From assembly GCA_037903475.1 (NCBI GenBank), contig JBAJFG010000421.1:62001-126000 (forward strand): DNA of 64,000 nt. Direction: 5' to 3'. Position numbers and translations under genes: made by a program. Positions 47,265 through 60,005 of this stretch are shown here, one piece after another. The DNA comes from Ancylostoma caninum (lineage: Eukaryota > Nematoda > Chromadorea > Rhabditida > Ancylostomatidae). How positions within the stretch are numbered: position 1 is the first letter of the stretch; every line of letters starts with the position of its first letter. The notes below the pieces were generated by a model, which was not told where the DNA came from, did no database searches, and was given only the letters and a program-made list of their open reading frames with translations.

Positions 47265-49900
47265 TAACATCCATCAATGAAGTTCATTTGTACTCTACCT
47301 GATTTCATTACTGTTATCTGTTACCATGGTGGTGCACACTGAGATTACAACCGCCATAGTGCAGGGTACATAGAGCAAACCATGTCGCGTTGAAAATCGA
47401 GGTAATGGTGAGGTGAGGGCAAGTTCACGGCCAATGGAAGGCTTATGGGAAATATGTACTTTGATATGTTCATGGAGTTAGAAGCAGTAAATTTAGAAGA
47501 AGCATGGATGCTACTGTGTGGAGGCCGTAGAAAGCCTCCCCCCACCTACAGGAATCATACACATCTGGCTTGACGTGGTGGGCACTCCTTAAAGAAGGAC
47601 TTTGACCGATTCAGTGGACTGACTTTACCACAAGGTAACTGTATTAGCCGTAGTTTTGCTTTTTCCTCATCTTCGAACCGGCAACAAATTAAATATTTTT
47701 CTTCTTTCGTCACAATTTATTGGTCTACAGTAGTATGAGAACCAATCTTATTCAATTTTTTCAGAAACGACGTGACATGAGGGTGATACGTCAAACTAAA
47801 AAACAAATTGAAAGTACGCTTAGAATGTGGTGTGGAACAGCAACATCATGTATTCACCCCGTTAAATATTCTTTAATGGCGTTTTCTACACTTTTTTCCT
47901 CTTTAGATTTTTCTAGAAGTGAAATGAGCTAGAACCGTATTGACGTCTTTGATAGTCCGATAAGCTGTAAATAGCAGCAAAAAAAGTTGCTTCGAGTTAT
48001 AGTGGAAACTTAGCTACATGTATTTCACAGGATTACATTTAGATTTCATTAATGAACCATTAGAGCCTATAGAATTGCAATTACTAATCCTTGGCGCCCA
48101 ATGCATACATCAATATTACTATTAAACAAAATTCTACGTTAGACATAATCATACGTGCCGTATACATGCCCAAGTTAGCGCTCTCCCTGTCTACTTTAAG
48201 AGAATGAAATTTCGTCCAAGCTTTTTTTCTCGACTCCGGAACAATGCATAGTCATGCTCATTAAGATATATGTATGTTGATTCATTACAGTATACTTTCA
48301 GCGTTGAGGAAGTATGAACCACGAAGCGACCTCGTGATCTCGGCCAGTTTACAGTTTATCTGCGAGGGAGGATTCAATGGACTTCAACGGTAGTTCTAAC
48401 GACATAAGCTTCAATAAGGAACGAGAAAGAGTTTGACTCACACGTTTTGCCGCTGAGAAGGTTCTTGGAACATGAGAAGAGGAAAAATGTTCTGCTATCC
48501 TATACCTGTCATGCGACTTCAACGTTCCCCAAATCAGCAACATTCAGGGCTCAGACCGCTCATGAAGTAATGGTAATAGGCGGAATAAATTTTGCACAAG
48601 CTCTGTGATCACAAGAAGGCCGAAATTTTTCGAGCATCTGGTAATATCTTCAGAGAAAATAAAAACGAAGGACCATTACGTGCCACTCGAATAGCTTTAT
48701 AGGATTATTGAAAAAAATTCACGCTCTGCGTTTCTTGCACAATCAGGAACGTCTAGTACCGGCACTCTTCTCAAGTTGTTGGCTTGTATTTACAATGTAT
48801 CCATAAAAATAAATCAACGAAAGCGCACTCGCGAAATTTTCCATTCCGCCACCATCAGACCCCAAAACGCAGAGGAGTACTGCCCGTCTAGAGGCAGAGC
48901 ACTATTTAGTAGACAAGATAATGAAAATCAGTCTCTGGATGAGAAATAGATCCATGGGGTAGAAATGAGCATTAACAGGAAACTCTGAGTGGAGAAAACG
49001 TGCCACTCCCATGGTCCTTCGACTACTGCATATTGGGTTTTCAAATAAAAGCATTTTGTATTTGCTTGAAGTTAACGCTCGTATAAGTTGTGGGCATTGA
49101 GACGCAATAAACGTCGTTCTTCAGTGGAATAACTTCTCAACGTACAAGATGCTGATGGAGCAAAGTGAGGAAAGAGAATAATGACTGCCTAATATGGCTT
49201 ACAGCATCATTCTGACCAGTGCATAACATTCCCAGCATAAGGCAGGCCTAAGGCCTGTCCCGCCCTTCATCGCCAGGCTCATTGCGAGATACGAGGATAA
49301 ATACAATGTTGATTATCGAACGGTTGATGATAGCATAGAAAACCAGTTAGGAAACATTATTGATCTATATCAGATCCTTATGGTTAGAAATGTCGGAATC
49401 TTTACGCAAAGAACTCTGATATTTAGAGATGTCCTGTATTTCCGGCTAGTCCCTCGTTCACCCTTTGTTTCCGCCATGATATCGTCAGCGGAAAACAGTT
49501 AAACAAAAGAAAATTAGAAACGAACAAATAGACCAAGTGCTTATCATATGAATCGATGGTGTTGAGATGCAAATTAGCGGAATCTACAGAAGTTTATGAA
49601 CAATACTTATGCGATGCTAGACAATTGTTGAACTGACACTGTATCAGCTGTCAACAGAATTCATGAAGAGCCTCGCCTCAATAAATACTCTCAACATCAA
49701 TCAGTGAGCGGCACCAGTCTCTAGAGGCAATCACTGACCTTGAACACGGTTTGCTTCGATGTTGTGTTTCCTTTTGGCTTCCTTACATTTAGCTGCATTA
49801 CATTTCAATAATTAATTATTTTTACTCACAGATTCGTAAAATTTTCGCTTTTTCTTTTTCTGATGTTTTTCAAGGAGTAATGGAAATATCTGTATATAAA
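47265..49900. other. Gene-poor stretch
   Basis: I see no exon with paired splice sites or recognisable protein content on either strand, and no complete terminal repeats. Confidence 0.4.
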
Positions 49901-49904
49901 AGTG

Positions 49905-50350
49905 AATGCCTGTATGTATGTACGTTTGTCTGTATGTTACCAATAGAAATCGCGGAGGAGGAACCGATCGGAACCAAATTTTGCATGCTTATCCTTCATT
50001 AAATGGCGGAGGTTTTTGTCTACTTTTCACCCGAGATTATCGATTGTTTATCGACCATATCGATTCTATTGAATTTTTGCTATATTTGCCCATGGGACGG
50101 TAAGGACACGTCTACTGGGGTTCTTCACGCTGAACACGAATGTGATAACATTTTGTACTGAAATATCGATCCATCGACTTTATTGATTTTTTGCTTTTCT
50201 GCATGATGGGGTGGTGAGGGGATGTCTACTGGGGTTCCTCAATACGTCAAGTATAATATGACGATTATTTCGCACGAACACATCGATTCGGTGTCATCGA
50301 AATAACTTTGCTGACTTTGCGCTCACGGGGCGGTGGGAAAAGGTCACTTG
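49905..50350. repeat. Degenerate repeats of about 115 bp
   Basis: GGGACGGTAAGGACACGTCT (50094), GGGGTGGTGAGGGGATGTCT (50208) and GGGGCGGTGGGAAAAGGTCA (50328) are spaced about 115-120 bp apart. The first two are followed by ACTGGGGTTC. ATCGAT-rich segments recur between them. A TGTATGTATGTACG tract leads into the block. This may be the end of an unidentified retroelement. Confidence 0.4.
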
Positions 50351-52820
50351 AGATTTACTAATGTGCTGATCACCAGAATTATGGGCATTTTAATAAATTT
50401 ATCGGCAATAGCAGTTGTTCTCAGCCAGGGTAGCAAAACACCCGAGCAAAGCCGCGTATGCCGTCTAGTTCTCTGTAATATGAAGACCGGGCGATCGAGC
50501 GAGCAATCGAGCCAAAAAACTGCAGAGACTTCTTTTTTGAGGGCGGTTTCTCTTGTTCCTAGGCTTTTTGCGGGTGTGTGAAAACCTTCTACAAAGCATT
50601 GGGTTATCAAATAAATTCTCGCTCTTTTGCTTGTTCATAATCCCTCGCTCTTCTCATGAAGGGTCAAGCGTTTGTAGGCATTCAAAACGGCTTTTTTATC
50701 TACATGAGTACATATCTCCATTCTTCAAATAAATTGATTTTACTCACTCGAAATACGTAGGAGTAAGAGCCGGCAAATGTAATTTCACTTCCGATAAATT
50801 TTTGACCTTTGCCCCGATCCAAGTTCACAGTTGTGCGGCTCGTTTGCAGCCTTCATGGAGAGTATGTTACCGTTGACAAGATCGCTCGAGGTAGGTCCAG
50901 GTTGCCTCTAGAGTACCCAAAAAAATCAAGTTGGCAGAGTTATCCTGAAGTGAACGAGTTGTCTTGAGATCTCCAAGCCCTCACCCTCTCATAAAACTTC
51001 AATTAAAGAAAAAAACTTTGAGAAAAACCCGTCAGCTTTGCTTCAAGGTAGAAGGACGCGGCTTCTCAGTTTTTTGATAAGTAAATTTTTCAAAAAAGGC
51101 TATTTGAGAGCCTATTGCTTATGTCAACTACTCTCAAATAGAGGGCGTGAGATTTCATGCCACTCTTACATAAGAGTTTTTTTTTTCTTCTTCAGGGGCA
51201 CAGAATATATCGGTGTACTAGTTTCCTGTCATGATATCCGTCATCAAAATTCCACATTAGTCCATCACGGATCGACTCTCACCAACTAGTCTACGTACGG
51301 AAGCACATTAGGGTCTACATAGTAGGAAACAATTATGAAACCTAAGTAGTCATGTGAACTATGCAAGAACATAGCTGGCGTAAATTATATCTGAAGCGTA
51401 TCCACAATGTAATTCACCGCTAGTATGCAAATTGGATTGGTTCGTACTGCTGGCTAATGGAATATTTTCTACAAAGAAGAACTTTCCAGTCATGAGCTTA
51501 ATGTGCTGCAACATCTAACGTCATGTCGTCAAAAAAGCTAAACAGTGACTAGTCGCCCACGTTTCTGTATAAAATGTTGGAAAAACTAGTCGTCATATCA
51601 TTTCTAGTGAGTGAATTTTGAAAGGAAGCAGCCGCAAGATCTGTGACTAGTAGACGTCTGGAGATGAGCAACAAAATCAGAGTGAATTTCTTCATGTTTG
51701 ACACTTTCAACATGATTGCGCTCTATTCACAGTTGAGACGCTCCCCAGGGGAAAAATTGTTAATTTTTGGAGCAAAATTTTGGAAGATTTTCGCTTCAGA
51801 TGGTAGAAGTGAGAAAAGGAGCTTCTTTGTCTAGAGCTGAAAATCAGCGATATTGTGCTACGAAAACCACAATAATTTTCTAGGCTTTACCTTAATTATG
51901 AGACTGTACAGCTGATGTTTGGCCTGGGAACAGAAGTCCCCGTTGGGATTGCGCTGAAGTTAATGGTGAGAAAATATGCTAAGAGGATAGTAGTAAAGAG
52001 GAACGAGGGAAATCTGGGTTAAATCAAATTCACACACCAATGTTCCACCGCGCCAACAACAAAACAAGCTCGGATAACTAATTTGCTACTCATGAAGCGT
52101 GAAATGGCCCACACCTAAATCCAGAATGACTGATAAGTTATAATACCTAGACTATGAAAAAACTACCACTCCCGTTGACTTTGATATCTCGTGAAAAAAG
52201 TACTTATGGGAATAACTTATACGCATGGGCAAGGACATCTGCAGGGAATTCGCTAGGGGATTTTTCCTCACTGTTTCTTTCCTTTCTAAGCAATTCCTCC
52301 TGGTCTACATAAGTTATACAAAGTCCAAGAAAAAATACAGGAAATTTCGTTAGCTTTGTTCTAATGCGATCATTTGAATTTATGGTGTACTGTCCTCAGA
52401 AGTTCTATAAAACCGCTAAAAATTCTCACACTTTTGAAGCTTTTTAGATCTTCCTTATTTCTTCACAATGCAGCAAAAATCCTAGGAAGAAAAAAAATTC
52501 GTTATAAAGGTTAAGGAGTACATTTAGAAGAAGGAGAGCAGTAGCTCGGTTTTCATTGTGACCACAAAGAAAACTATAATATAACTACTGATGAAGCGAT
52601 ATAACTACTGATGAAGCTTCCGTGACCTGGGGCGCCAAGGAAAGCAACACTTCCGGTCTAGTTCAAGCCCCGAAACCGGTAGTGTAAGAACATTACGATG
52701 TTGGACTGCTGTGTTCTTGACACCATTCTTTCCTGCATTCATACCCTGACCTCGAGTTGAATCAAGACTTCAACTGCTTTTCTTAAGTAGGATGTTACAG
52801 CTCTCTGTCCATCACTGGGC
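50351..52820. other. Gene-poor stretch
   Basis: Nothing coding is supported. A short hairpin (CTATTTGAGAG ... CTCTCAAATAG) lies at about 51100-51141, and a 21-bp tandem duplication (ATAACTACTGATGAAGC motif) at about 52579-52617. Confidence 0.4.
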
Positions 52821-52824
52821 TACT

Positions 52825-53286
52825 CTAGTCCGAGAACCAATGAAGGGGAATTTCAAAGCACCTGTCCACCTTGAAATAATTGGAATTACCTAGTTTACCA
52901 TGAATTATCCATGAACCGAAGCCAGCTAATCTCCAATACACGGAAAGAACGGCTGCACTTGCGCAGTCAAGGAACTGCACCTGGGTCACTTGTATTACGT
53001 AGTTTATTGGCAACAACTCTATAGAAATGCAAGAAGTGTAAGCCAGAAATTCCCAGAAACAAACGGCTCCCTTCACACCGGGAACTGGTGCAGGTCCAAA
53101 GTTCTCGACGCCACCATTTACTGTTTCCTCAGTAGCGTCGTAAAGAGTAATACCGTTGGAGGCTATGTTATAGGTGTAACGACATCCCCCCCCCCCGAAT
53201 GAGTATGACGTCTGTCCACTGGGAAATGAGTGAGTAGACTGTTTTTTGTAGAAACGCGTCAAAGGATCTCGTTCATAAATGATCAT
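52825..53286 (-). CDS. Unrecognised 153-aa open frame
   Basis: The frame is unusually long for this region and contains one or two hydrophobic stretches (AVCFWEFLAYTSCISIELL and AAVLSVYWRLAGF). A GGGG-rich codon run comes from a poly-C tract at about 53187-53197. Possible splice signals lie inside it. A degraded chemoreceptor exon is one guess; I cannot assign a family. Confidence 0.2.
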   Translation of the reverse strand: MIIYERDPLTRFYKKQSTHSFPSGQTSYSFGGGGCRYTYNIASNGITLYDATEETVNGGVENFGPAPVPGVKGAVCFWEFLAYTSCISIELLPINYVIQVTQVQFLDCASAAVLSVYWRLAGFGSWIIHGKLGNSNYFKVDRCFEIPLHWFSD

Positions 53287-53604
53287 TTGTGAGTTTGATT
53301 CGGTGGCACTGCTTTCATAACACAGGGAACTTCGCGGAAACGGTGAAATTTCTTGAAGTAGGGGTTTTTGGCTGCGCAGTTTGTTTATTTATTTTTTAAG
53401 TCAATCCAGTAGATTCAGGCTCAGGGGCGCTTGTTCTATATATTATAGATTGCGTAGTGATTCAATAATTTTGGTGAAACTAAGCAAAGGCACATGTGCA
53501 GAGGTTGTTTGTTACTAATAGTGAGTATTTGATTTTACCACGACGTAAGAACTAGTCGTAGTCTTAGCTAGCACAACTGCCTCACATATTTTCCGTTAAT
53601 TTTA

Positions 53605-53672
53605 TTTCATTGAGGTCCGACCAAAACCTTGCGCATCCTTTCATTGAGGTCCGACCAAAACCTTGCGCATCC
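53605..53672. repeat. 34-bp tandem duplication
   Basis: Two identical 34-bp units lie head to tail, containing TTTCATTGAGGTCCGACC and AAAACCTTGCGCATCC. Confidence 0.95.
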
Positions 53673-54439
53673 AAGTTTTTTGTTCTTTGGACTCCATGCC
53701 ATCTGTGTGGCACACGTTTCAAGTTTGAAAGCTCTCCGTGAGTTCTGTCGCCAGATATGGGATCAAGCGTTCGAGGATAACTATAGCCAAAGGAAAACGT
53801 GCTCCAGCCATCAAAGGCTTCGCGCATTCATAATGCGCAGCGATGGACAAACAGCTTTACGAAAACATACTGGAAACACCGCACGTCATCGAACGGACCA
53901 GCTTTGTTTTCAGTATGAAATTTGTCCTACGACGCTCTGAAAGTACGGACTCCGTAAACCCGCATATGTACCAAAATTGGTTGGTAAAAACCGTGGGAGT
54001 TTCCCAAGAATTTTTCTATTGTTTTCATCCAGGGTGTCACCCTGGGCGACGAACAAAGTGAAAATCGGAAAAACGACATTTCGCGGGGGCCTTGCCGTTA
54101 ACTTCAGTGAGACACCCTCACATGCCATAAAGCTAGTCGAAGGATATGTTCATCGGGGAGAGATGATCTTGTGATGGAAGAGTAGCCAGTACGGATAGTT
54201 CAAGAACTCATCACTCTCAGAAACTCTATGAGCTCTACCGGTTCCCACTATGAGGTGGCTTCAGAGTTTTCGTGCAAGGCGACCTCCTACCTGTGCAGAT
54301 TGTTCTAACGATAATGGCAGAGGTCAAGCACATAAGGGCAATTTATACATATTAGGCGCGTTTGACGGTGCATGTGTTTTTAGACCAGTTTGTAACAGAT
54401 CTGTGCGTTTGACGCGTGAGCGTCTATATGATTCGAGAT

Positions 54440-54580
54440 AGGGCCGGACGCATCGTTGACGCAGCTCAGACGCACGCGTTTGCAGCCTTACGGAGGCCGA
54501 CTCCATTCTTTTTTCCTTGAGGATGTACATACATGACTCATTGACCGGTCCTTGTGGAAAATCCTCTGCAAATGGATGCG
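54440..54580. repeat. Interspersed repeat, copy 1
   Basis: This shares ordered motifs with 56965-57090: CATCGTTGA, CAGCTC, GACGCACGCGTTT, a GAGG-GTACAT-like stretch, CATTGACCGGTC versus CGTTGACTGGTC, and GGAAAATCC versus GGAAATCCC. The family is unknown. Confidence 0.55.
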
Positions 54581-54641
54581 TGCGTCTGTATAGCATAAAT
54601 TGTCTTGTAGGTTGCAAAGTGGGTATTGACGACGTAAAAAA

Positions 54642-55289
54642 TTAACCCATTGACGACCGCGTGGCTCACCGGTGAGCCGCGCTTTTTTGTCCGCGTGGGA
54701 CCGCCCGACTCACCGGTGAGCCGTGCCCTTCTAATAAAGTGCTGGACTTATTTTCGAAATTTTTCGCAGTATTTCCATATGAAATGAGTACAACACATTC
54801 AAGCAATGTCTTAAATCTCTGTGACTCGAGAAAAATTCTTTTTTGTTCTGACAAAGGCCATAAAGATATGGAAATTTGAAATCGAGGAAGACTGCATTGC
54901 ATTTCTTGCTTACTGGATGGGAATAATCTGCGCTAAAGCCATATTTTCAACACAGTAGCACGTTCGTTACACCTTGCACTTCCCTATTTGCCATATGAAC
55001 GCGTGTACTCTCGAGACACCTCCTTATAGCTCTCAAAATCCCTTTCACAAAATTCTTTCGGCTTTAAACCAAGTGAAAAGCGTTTGGATTCTCCGGTTTT
55101 CTGATCAGATGACACTAGTAACAACGAACAAGAACAGAACAGAACAAGAATTCAAAATTGCAAAACTCTGTCGTGCTCTAAATTCTCTTATCGTAACATC
55201 GCGAAATTATGCGGGCGCCGCGCTCTCGAAAGCGGCGTTGGTCCCACGCGCCAAACACGCGAAAATGCGTGCGGTCGTCAATGGGTTAA
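54642..55289. mobile_element. piggyBac-like MITE
   Basis: TTAA is present at both borders. The ends are CCCATTGACGACCGC and its complement GCGGTCGTCAATGGG, fitting the piggyBac signature TTAA|CC...GG|TTAA. The left arm holds two copies of the palindrome CTCACCGGTGAGCC (54664-54678 and 54711-54722 area), 46 bp apart. The 640-bp interior encodes no transposase; a 120-codon plus-strand frame inside it is not recognisable. Confidence 0.75.
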
Positions 55290-55780
55290 TAAGGATATTC
55301 GTAGAAGATATATTAAATGGGATTATGGGCAGGTAAGGCTTTCAAAACTACGTCATGCAGTTGCCTGTACGGTAAGAAAATGAAAGCTACACTTTTCTAA
55401 CAAGGTTGTCGAGTTGCTACTTGCACTCAATCCTCGATCAAATTAAGGAGAATGTAGTGCCGGTTGTTAGCTGAGATATGTACAGTGAGACGTTGCAGAA
55501 ATGGAGCAGGCAGAAACCACCGGAATTCTCAACAATTTGTTAGAAAACAGTTCTCGTACGAAGCCCAAACTTGGATGTTCTCAGGTTAGGGAATCCATTA
55601 GATTGTAACATAAGTTTCCGCTGTTTTGGAATTTTCGAAGAAAAAGTTTTATTTAAAAAATCAAATAAGAGCAGATGTCAGCCGAAGTATGCAGCATAAG
55701 AGTCTCTGGTGTTTTGCCGTTTTTACAGCAGGAGATCCACTCCGCTGCTCCAGAGATCCGTGGACTATGACGCAAAAAAA

Positions 55781-55845
55781 ATAGGGCCGGGCAGTGCTCG
55801 AACTCACTGACTTTGGCAAATCGGTTCTCACTCAACAGACATTAT
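55781..55845 (-). repeat. tRNA-like unit (possible SINE)
   Basis: On the minus strand an A-box-like GTCTGTTGAGTG and a B-box GAGTTCGAGCACTGC are about 30 bp apart and are followed by a T run, as in pol III units. No full cloverleaf was drawn. Confidence 0.35.
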
Positions 55846-56964
55846 TGTGATCTGATAGCCGGCGCTTGGTTAGGGCTTGATGTGTGCTACATAATGCGGA
55901 ATTAGAAATTCTTCTGCGAGCTGTTCGCCTTTCCGGAAAGTTCGACCACCAAAATTAAGACGCTCTTCGCGGTCTGGCAAAATGGTGCGATTTCGACAGA
56001 GCGCTTGGAACTTGTCCCCAAAAATCCACAGCGGCCATGCTTGCAGGTGAACTTCATTTTCTCTGCTTAGCTCTCAAGCAAGCTCCTTCGTCGTTTTGAC
56101 TTCCTTCAGCATGATCATGTTGAGGTATCCTTAAGAGTTGGATACGTTTGTTCTATGGAAATGGTTCAACCGGGATCCATCCGTTTTCAGCAATATCAAT
56201 TTCATTACATAGATTCAGGCTTCGACTGATCCTTCTAGCAAACGTAGAAATCGTTCAACATTCGTTCCACTTGACTAGCATTCAATGTTATACGGATGAT
56301 TTCGCCGAAGAGGCGTCCTGTCATGAAGTGCTTTCATCAAGTTCCTTTCCACAGGGGAGTTTGTCAGCGCTCAACGATTCGTAGATTTGTCTACGTGGAC
56401 CTCAGCTTTTTTTAGTATGCAGACAGCACATGACAGTAGAATCGTCTTCTGCTCATGATCCGATAACAGACGCGGTAAAGATTAGACGAAAAACATGACT
56501 GACCATTTGACGTCAAACTGTTCAGAAGTCAAGTATCGCCCTTTCACGACTGTTCTGATGAAGACCCCCACGGAAGCCGTCTCACTTTGAGCTATTTGAA
56601 CAGCGACTCATTAGGGAAAGGGCCGTAATAGAAGCAAAAGCGAAAATAGGAATTGCTGTGAGCATCTTGAATGAACTGCTGTCTTCTTCTATAATATCTA
56701 AGACAATCGAACATTAACGTCATTTTTGCCTTTCCGATTGTTGATGTGCAAGAGAGGAAGTCTCGTATTGTTCTGCAACTTTTCAATTGTCGCTGCGCCC
56801 TTTGCCAAGCAAATTTGGATGCAGCTCTCATAAAAATTCGAAATCTTTCGTAAATAGCGAAAATTTAGCCTGGAAAGTGCTGCAACTATCGTCCAATAAA
56901 AGAGCAAGTGATACTAGCTGCGTGGGTTCGGCGTACATGCATTCATATGTATGATGGATGGGGC

Positions 56965-57120
56965 AAGTGCCATCGTTGAGCAGCTCGGACGCACGCGTTT
57001 ACGGCGCTGGCGCTCATTCTCCATGAAGAGGTACATGACCCGTTGACTGGTCTTCATGGGAAATCCCACAGGAAAACGTGCTCCAATGTATATGTCCGCA
57101 AGATATTTGCGTCGGACTAT

Positions 57121-57155
<35 letters not shown>

Positions 57156-57160
57156 TTATA
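56965..57160 (-). repeat. Interspersed repeat copy 2 ending in a (TAAA)n tract
   Basis: Positions 56965-57090 match 54440-54580. They are followed at 57119-57159 by ten TTTA units, which read as (TAAA)n on the minus strand. The tract may be a target or a retroposon tail. Confidence 0.5.
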
Positions 57161-57421
57161 TACATCGTGGAGAGACTAGTACAAATTGACCTAAAAATTT
57201 CGAGTAGCTCGCGGTCCACCTAAAATTTTGAGGCGCTGTGGTCCCGTGGTCTAGGGCAAAGTGCATAAAATAGTCAAACAACACGGTATGCCTCTCACTT
57301 ACGGAAAGTAAGCAGAAGGTAGCGTAATGTTCTTGGAAACTGTCATGCTCTTTCAGAAAATACTAAGACAGCGTATAATATGTATTGTACATGCATAGTT
57401 GCCTAACTACAGCTCAATATA

Positions 57422-57951
57422 CAGAGTGGGCCATAAATACGGTAACACAGAAAGGTGTATACTAAAAGAAAGAATTTGTATATAAATTGAAACATAATTG
57501 TAGGATTTATGTCTACCAGGTCATATTTAATACTTAACATGAGGCAACCCTTCACACCGGAACATCCCCTGTCAGCGCCGACACAGGCCCCAAAAAGTTG
57601 AGTGAAGTCGTTGGCGGCTGCGTGAAAGTAGTTGTGGTTCAACTGATCCAATGTTTTTTGGAGTGCTTTCCCAACCAATACGAATTACGGAAAAATCATG
57701 AAGAAGCCCTGGTCTCGGGTATCACTGCTGCCTACTAACCCTGCTGATTGAGACCCAAGCAAATGAGTGGTCACCAAATGAATCGAATAAGACCTAAAAT
57801 ATATTTTCCTGGGTCAAACATGACTTTTGGGCCGGAGCACTGTTAGGGTAAAACGTTGCGAGAGGACATTTCAACTGAGTTTAACTTCAAGGCAAAACAA
57901 TTTTCTTCAGAAGAGTAACGAGGATTGTTACCGTATTTTTGGCCCACCCTT
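57422..57951 (-). mobile_element. Mariner-like remnant with transposase-like C-terminus
   Basis: The ends are TA-flanked: CAGAGTGGGCCATAAATACG (left), and from the right AAAGGGTGGGCCAAAAATAC, both continuing GGTAAC. Minus-strand translation of about 57560-57670 gives LDQLNHNYFHAAANDFTQLF then GACVGA, similar in layout to the end of mariner transposases (F-x-x-R-L-x-A-C-V-x-A). The length is 530 bp. Confidence 0.6.
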
Positions 57952-58277
57952 TACAAGAGTATGGGAGCGAAAAAAAAACGTACACCTACAATGGAACATC
58001 TTATGCATGTAAGGACGGATAACTGTGACCTCTTAAACTATGGGTAAGTGGTAAACTCTACGCAGCTTTCATGCGCATTCATGCTTTCATGAGAGAGGCA
58101 CATCAACTTTTCCAATGACGATTTCTCCCAAAATCTCTGAGATTCCGTCTTCTAAGTGAATTTCTTGAATATTCAAACGTTATGTCATTATCGTAACTCT
58201 GGCGAACATGAACATGTATAATTTTCCACGACTTTTACCAAGTGCACATTACAGAGTTCTTCTCACAAGTCGAAATG

Positions 58278-58310
58278 TACAGTGGCTGCCACATATTTAG
58301 AACACTGCCA
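58278..58310 (+). mobile_element. Tc1-like terminus
   Basis: TACAGTGGCTGCCACATATT followed by TAGAACAC has the form of a Tc1-type end with its TA. The opposite end was not found. Confidence 0.35.
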
Positions 58311-58495
58311 ATTTCGGTCGATTAACTGACGAAAATGTAAAACTCGTATTCCAAGCTTGGAATGAGTTATCAGTACAATACTCGCAAATGTGATGGGACA
58401 CAGTGTTCTCTCTCTTACTTCTACTCTACACCTGAAGAAAATGCTTCTCTATGGAGCCGTGCTCATTCTTCGCGTTTAGAGCTTAGTAGATATAT

Positions 58496-58952
58496 GTAAT
58501 ACTGCTCCTAATCTTTGCAAAAAGAACGCGCACGACGCATTAAACCGTCGCAAAGCATCGCTTATCCATAACATTTCCAGAAACTAACCAATTCCAAATT
58601 TTCTTGAGAAGACAAATTTTGCAACTGAACATATATAATCTTTTCAACATCGACCTTTTCACACTGCAGAAAATAAATACCATTAAGAATGTAGTGATCT
58701 AATCAGTGTAGATTGAAGTGGTCATGAACAAGGAGGACTGCTTGCGTTTGTAGTATGTAATGTTTTTGACCGGTGTGTAGAACAACATTGAAGAATACAT
58801 GAACCGTTCGATTCGTTGTAATACAAAGAATCCATCTATCAAGGAAAACTTGGGTGTCCTTTTTCTTTAAGAAAATTACGCAAGGAAGACGCTTTGCTAC
58901 GGATTAATGCGTCGCGCGCGTCCTTTTTCCAAAGATTAGGAGCAGTACTGCA
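58496..58952. repeat. Inverted repeat with 62-bp arms
   Basis: Arms 58496-58557 and 58891-58952 are complementary with few mismatches; shared parts are ACTGCTCCTAATCTTTG, ACGCG-ACGACGCATTAA and GCAAAGC. The spacer is about 330 bp. No terminal target duplication was established. Confidence 0.7.
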
Positions 58953-59971
58953 TATCGTATGTACATAGTTCTACCAGGAAATAACGTGAAATTTCTATAG
59001 CCTGCTGTTTTCCATGTTGTTGCCTGAATTTCTTTTCACTGAAGTTGGGAAATAATCCAATTTTCAGGGTACACCCTAAAACGAATAAAGGCCTTTACTT
59101 TCTTTTCGCCACTTATCATGTCGCCATCAAACTTTGAATCGCTTTGCATCCTTCTCATGGGATTGGGACAGATGTGCATTATGGGCGGCTACGATCCGCA
59201 GGTGATCAGATCTCGGATCTTGTTAATAACAGCAAATTCACAGGAAGGTTTACTTGGTTTTAAACAAAACACATCCCAGACATGGAACATATAACATATA
59301 ACTAATGGTGCTCCATGAAGACCAAGTACATAATATAAGTTTGAAACTTCGGTGCTCGATGTGAGAAATAATCAATACAGATTTTTCTGTTGACGAGATT
59401 CCGTATGTGCGTACGTATACGCTTTCAGTGCGTTGTACAAGAGGCTGTGATCCAATCCATTAGCGAGAGGCATCCGAAAGTAATCAATCACCTCGCTGGC
59501 TACTACGGGTAAGTCTTGTCGAATCAAAGGATGACATGCGAGAGTAAAAAAATTATATTCTGCGTTCATTAGCATATTGCATATTTGGAGATGAAGGCCA
59601 TCATGTCATTTGTCTGGCCAGACCGTTAGGGAGGAATGAAGCTTAGTTGGGTACAAAGTTGACAAACAATGAAAACCCCTTGACGAATCAGGTGTAAGGG
59701 CCGAGAAAATAGAGAAAGACACTTTAGAAAGTCTTGAATTATAGCGATTTCTCTGATGTGCCGGTGAAATGAGAGGAGAGACGGGCGGTTATATTCACTC
59801 ATTTGTACCTAGACAGCATGACAAGAAAAAGGAAAAAAAAGGGATTCCGAATAATATGCGGAATGCGTGGGATATGTATATAACATATACAGTTTTTGGG
59901 AAAGGTTATTTCTCTCCGACGTTATTAACTCCTACGCGCTCGTTAATTGTTGATTTGTACCGTACAACATG

Positions 59972-60005
59972 TTAGGTGGATGCAAAAATAATGCGAGCTT
60001 TTGTT
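59972..60005 (+). mobile_element. Mariner-type terminus
   Basis: TTAGGTGGATGCAAAAATAA then TGCGAGCTTTTG closely resembles mariner ends of the TTAGGTTGGTGCAAAAGTAA type. No opposite end or transpos­ase reading was confirmed. Confidence 0.45.
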
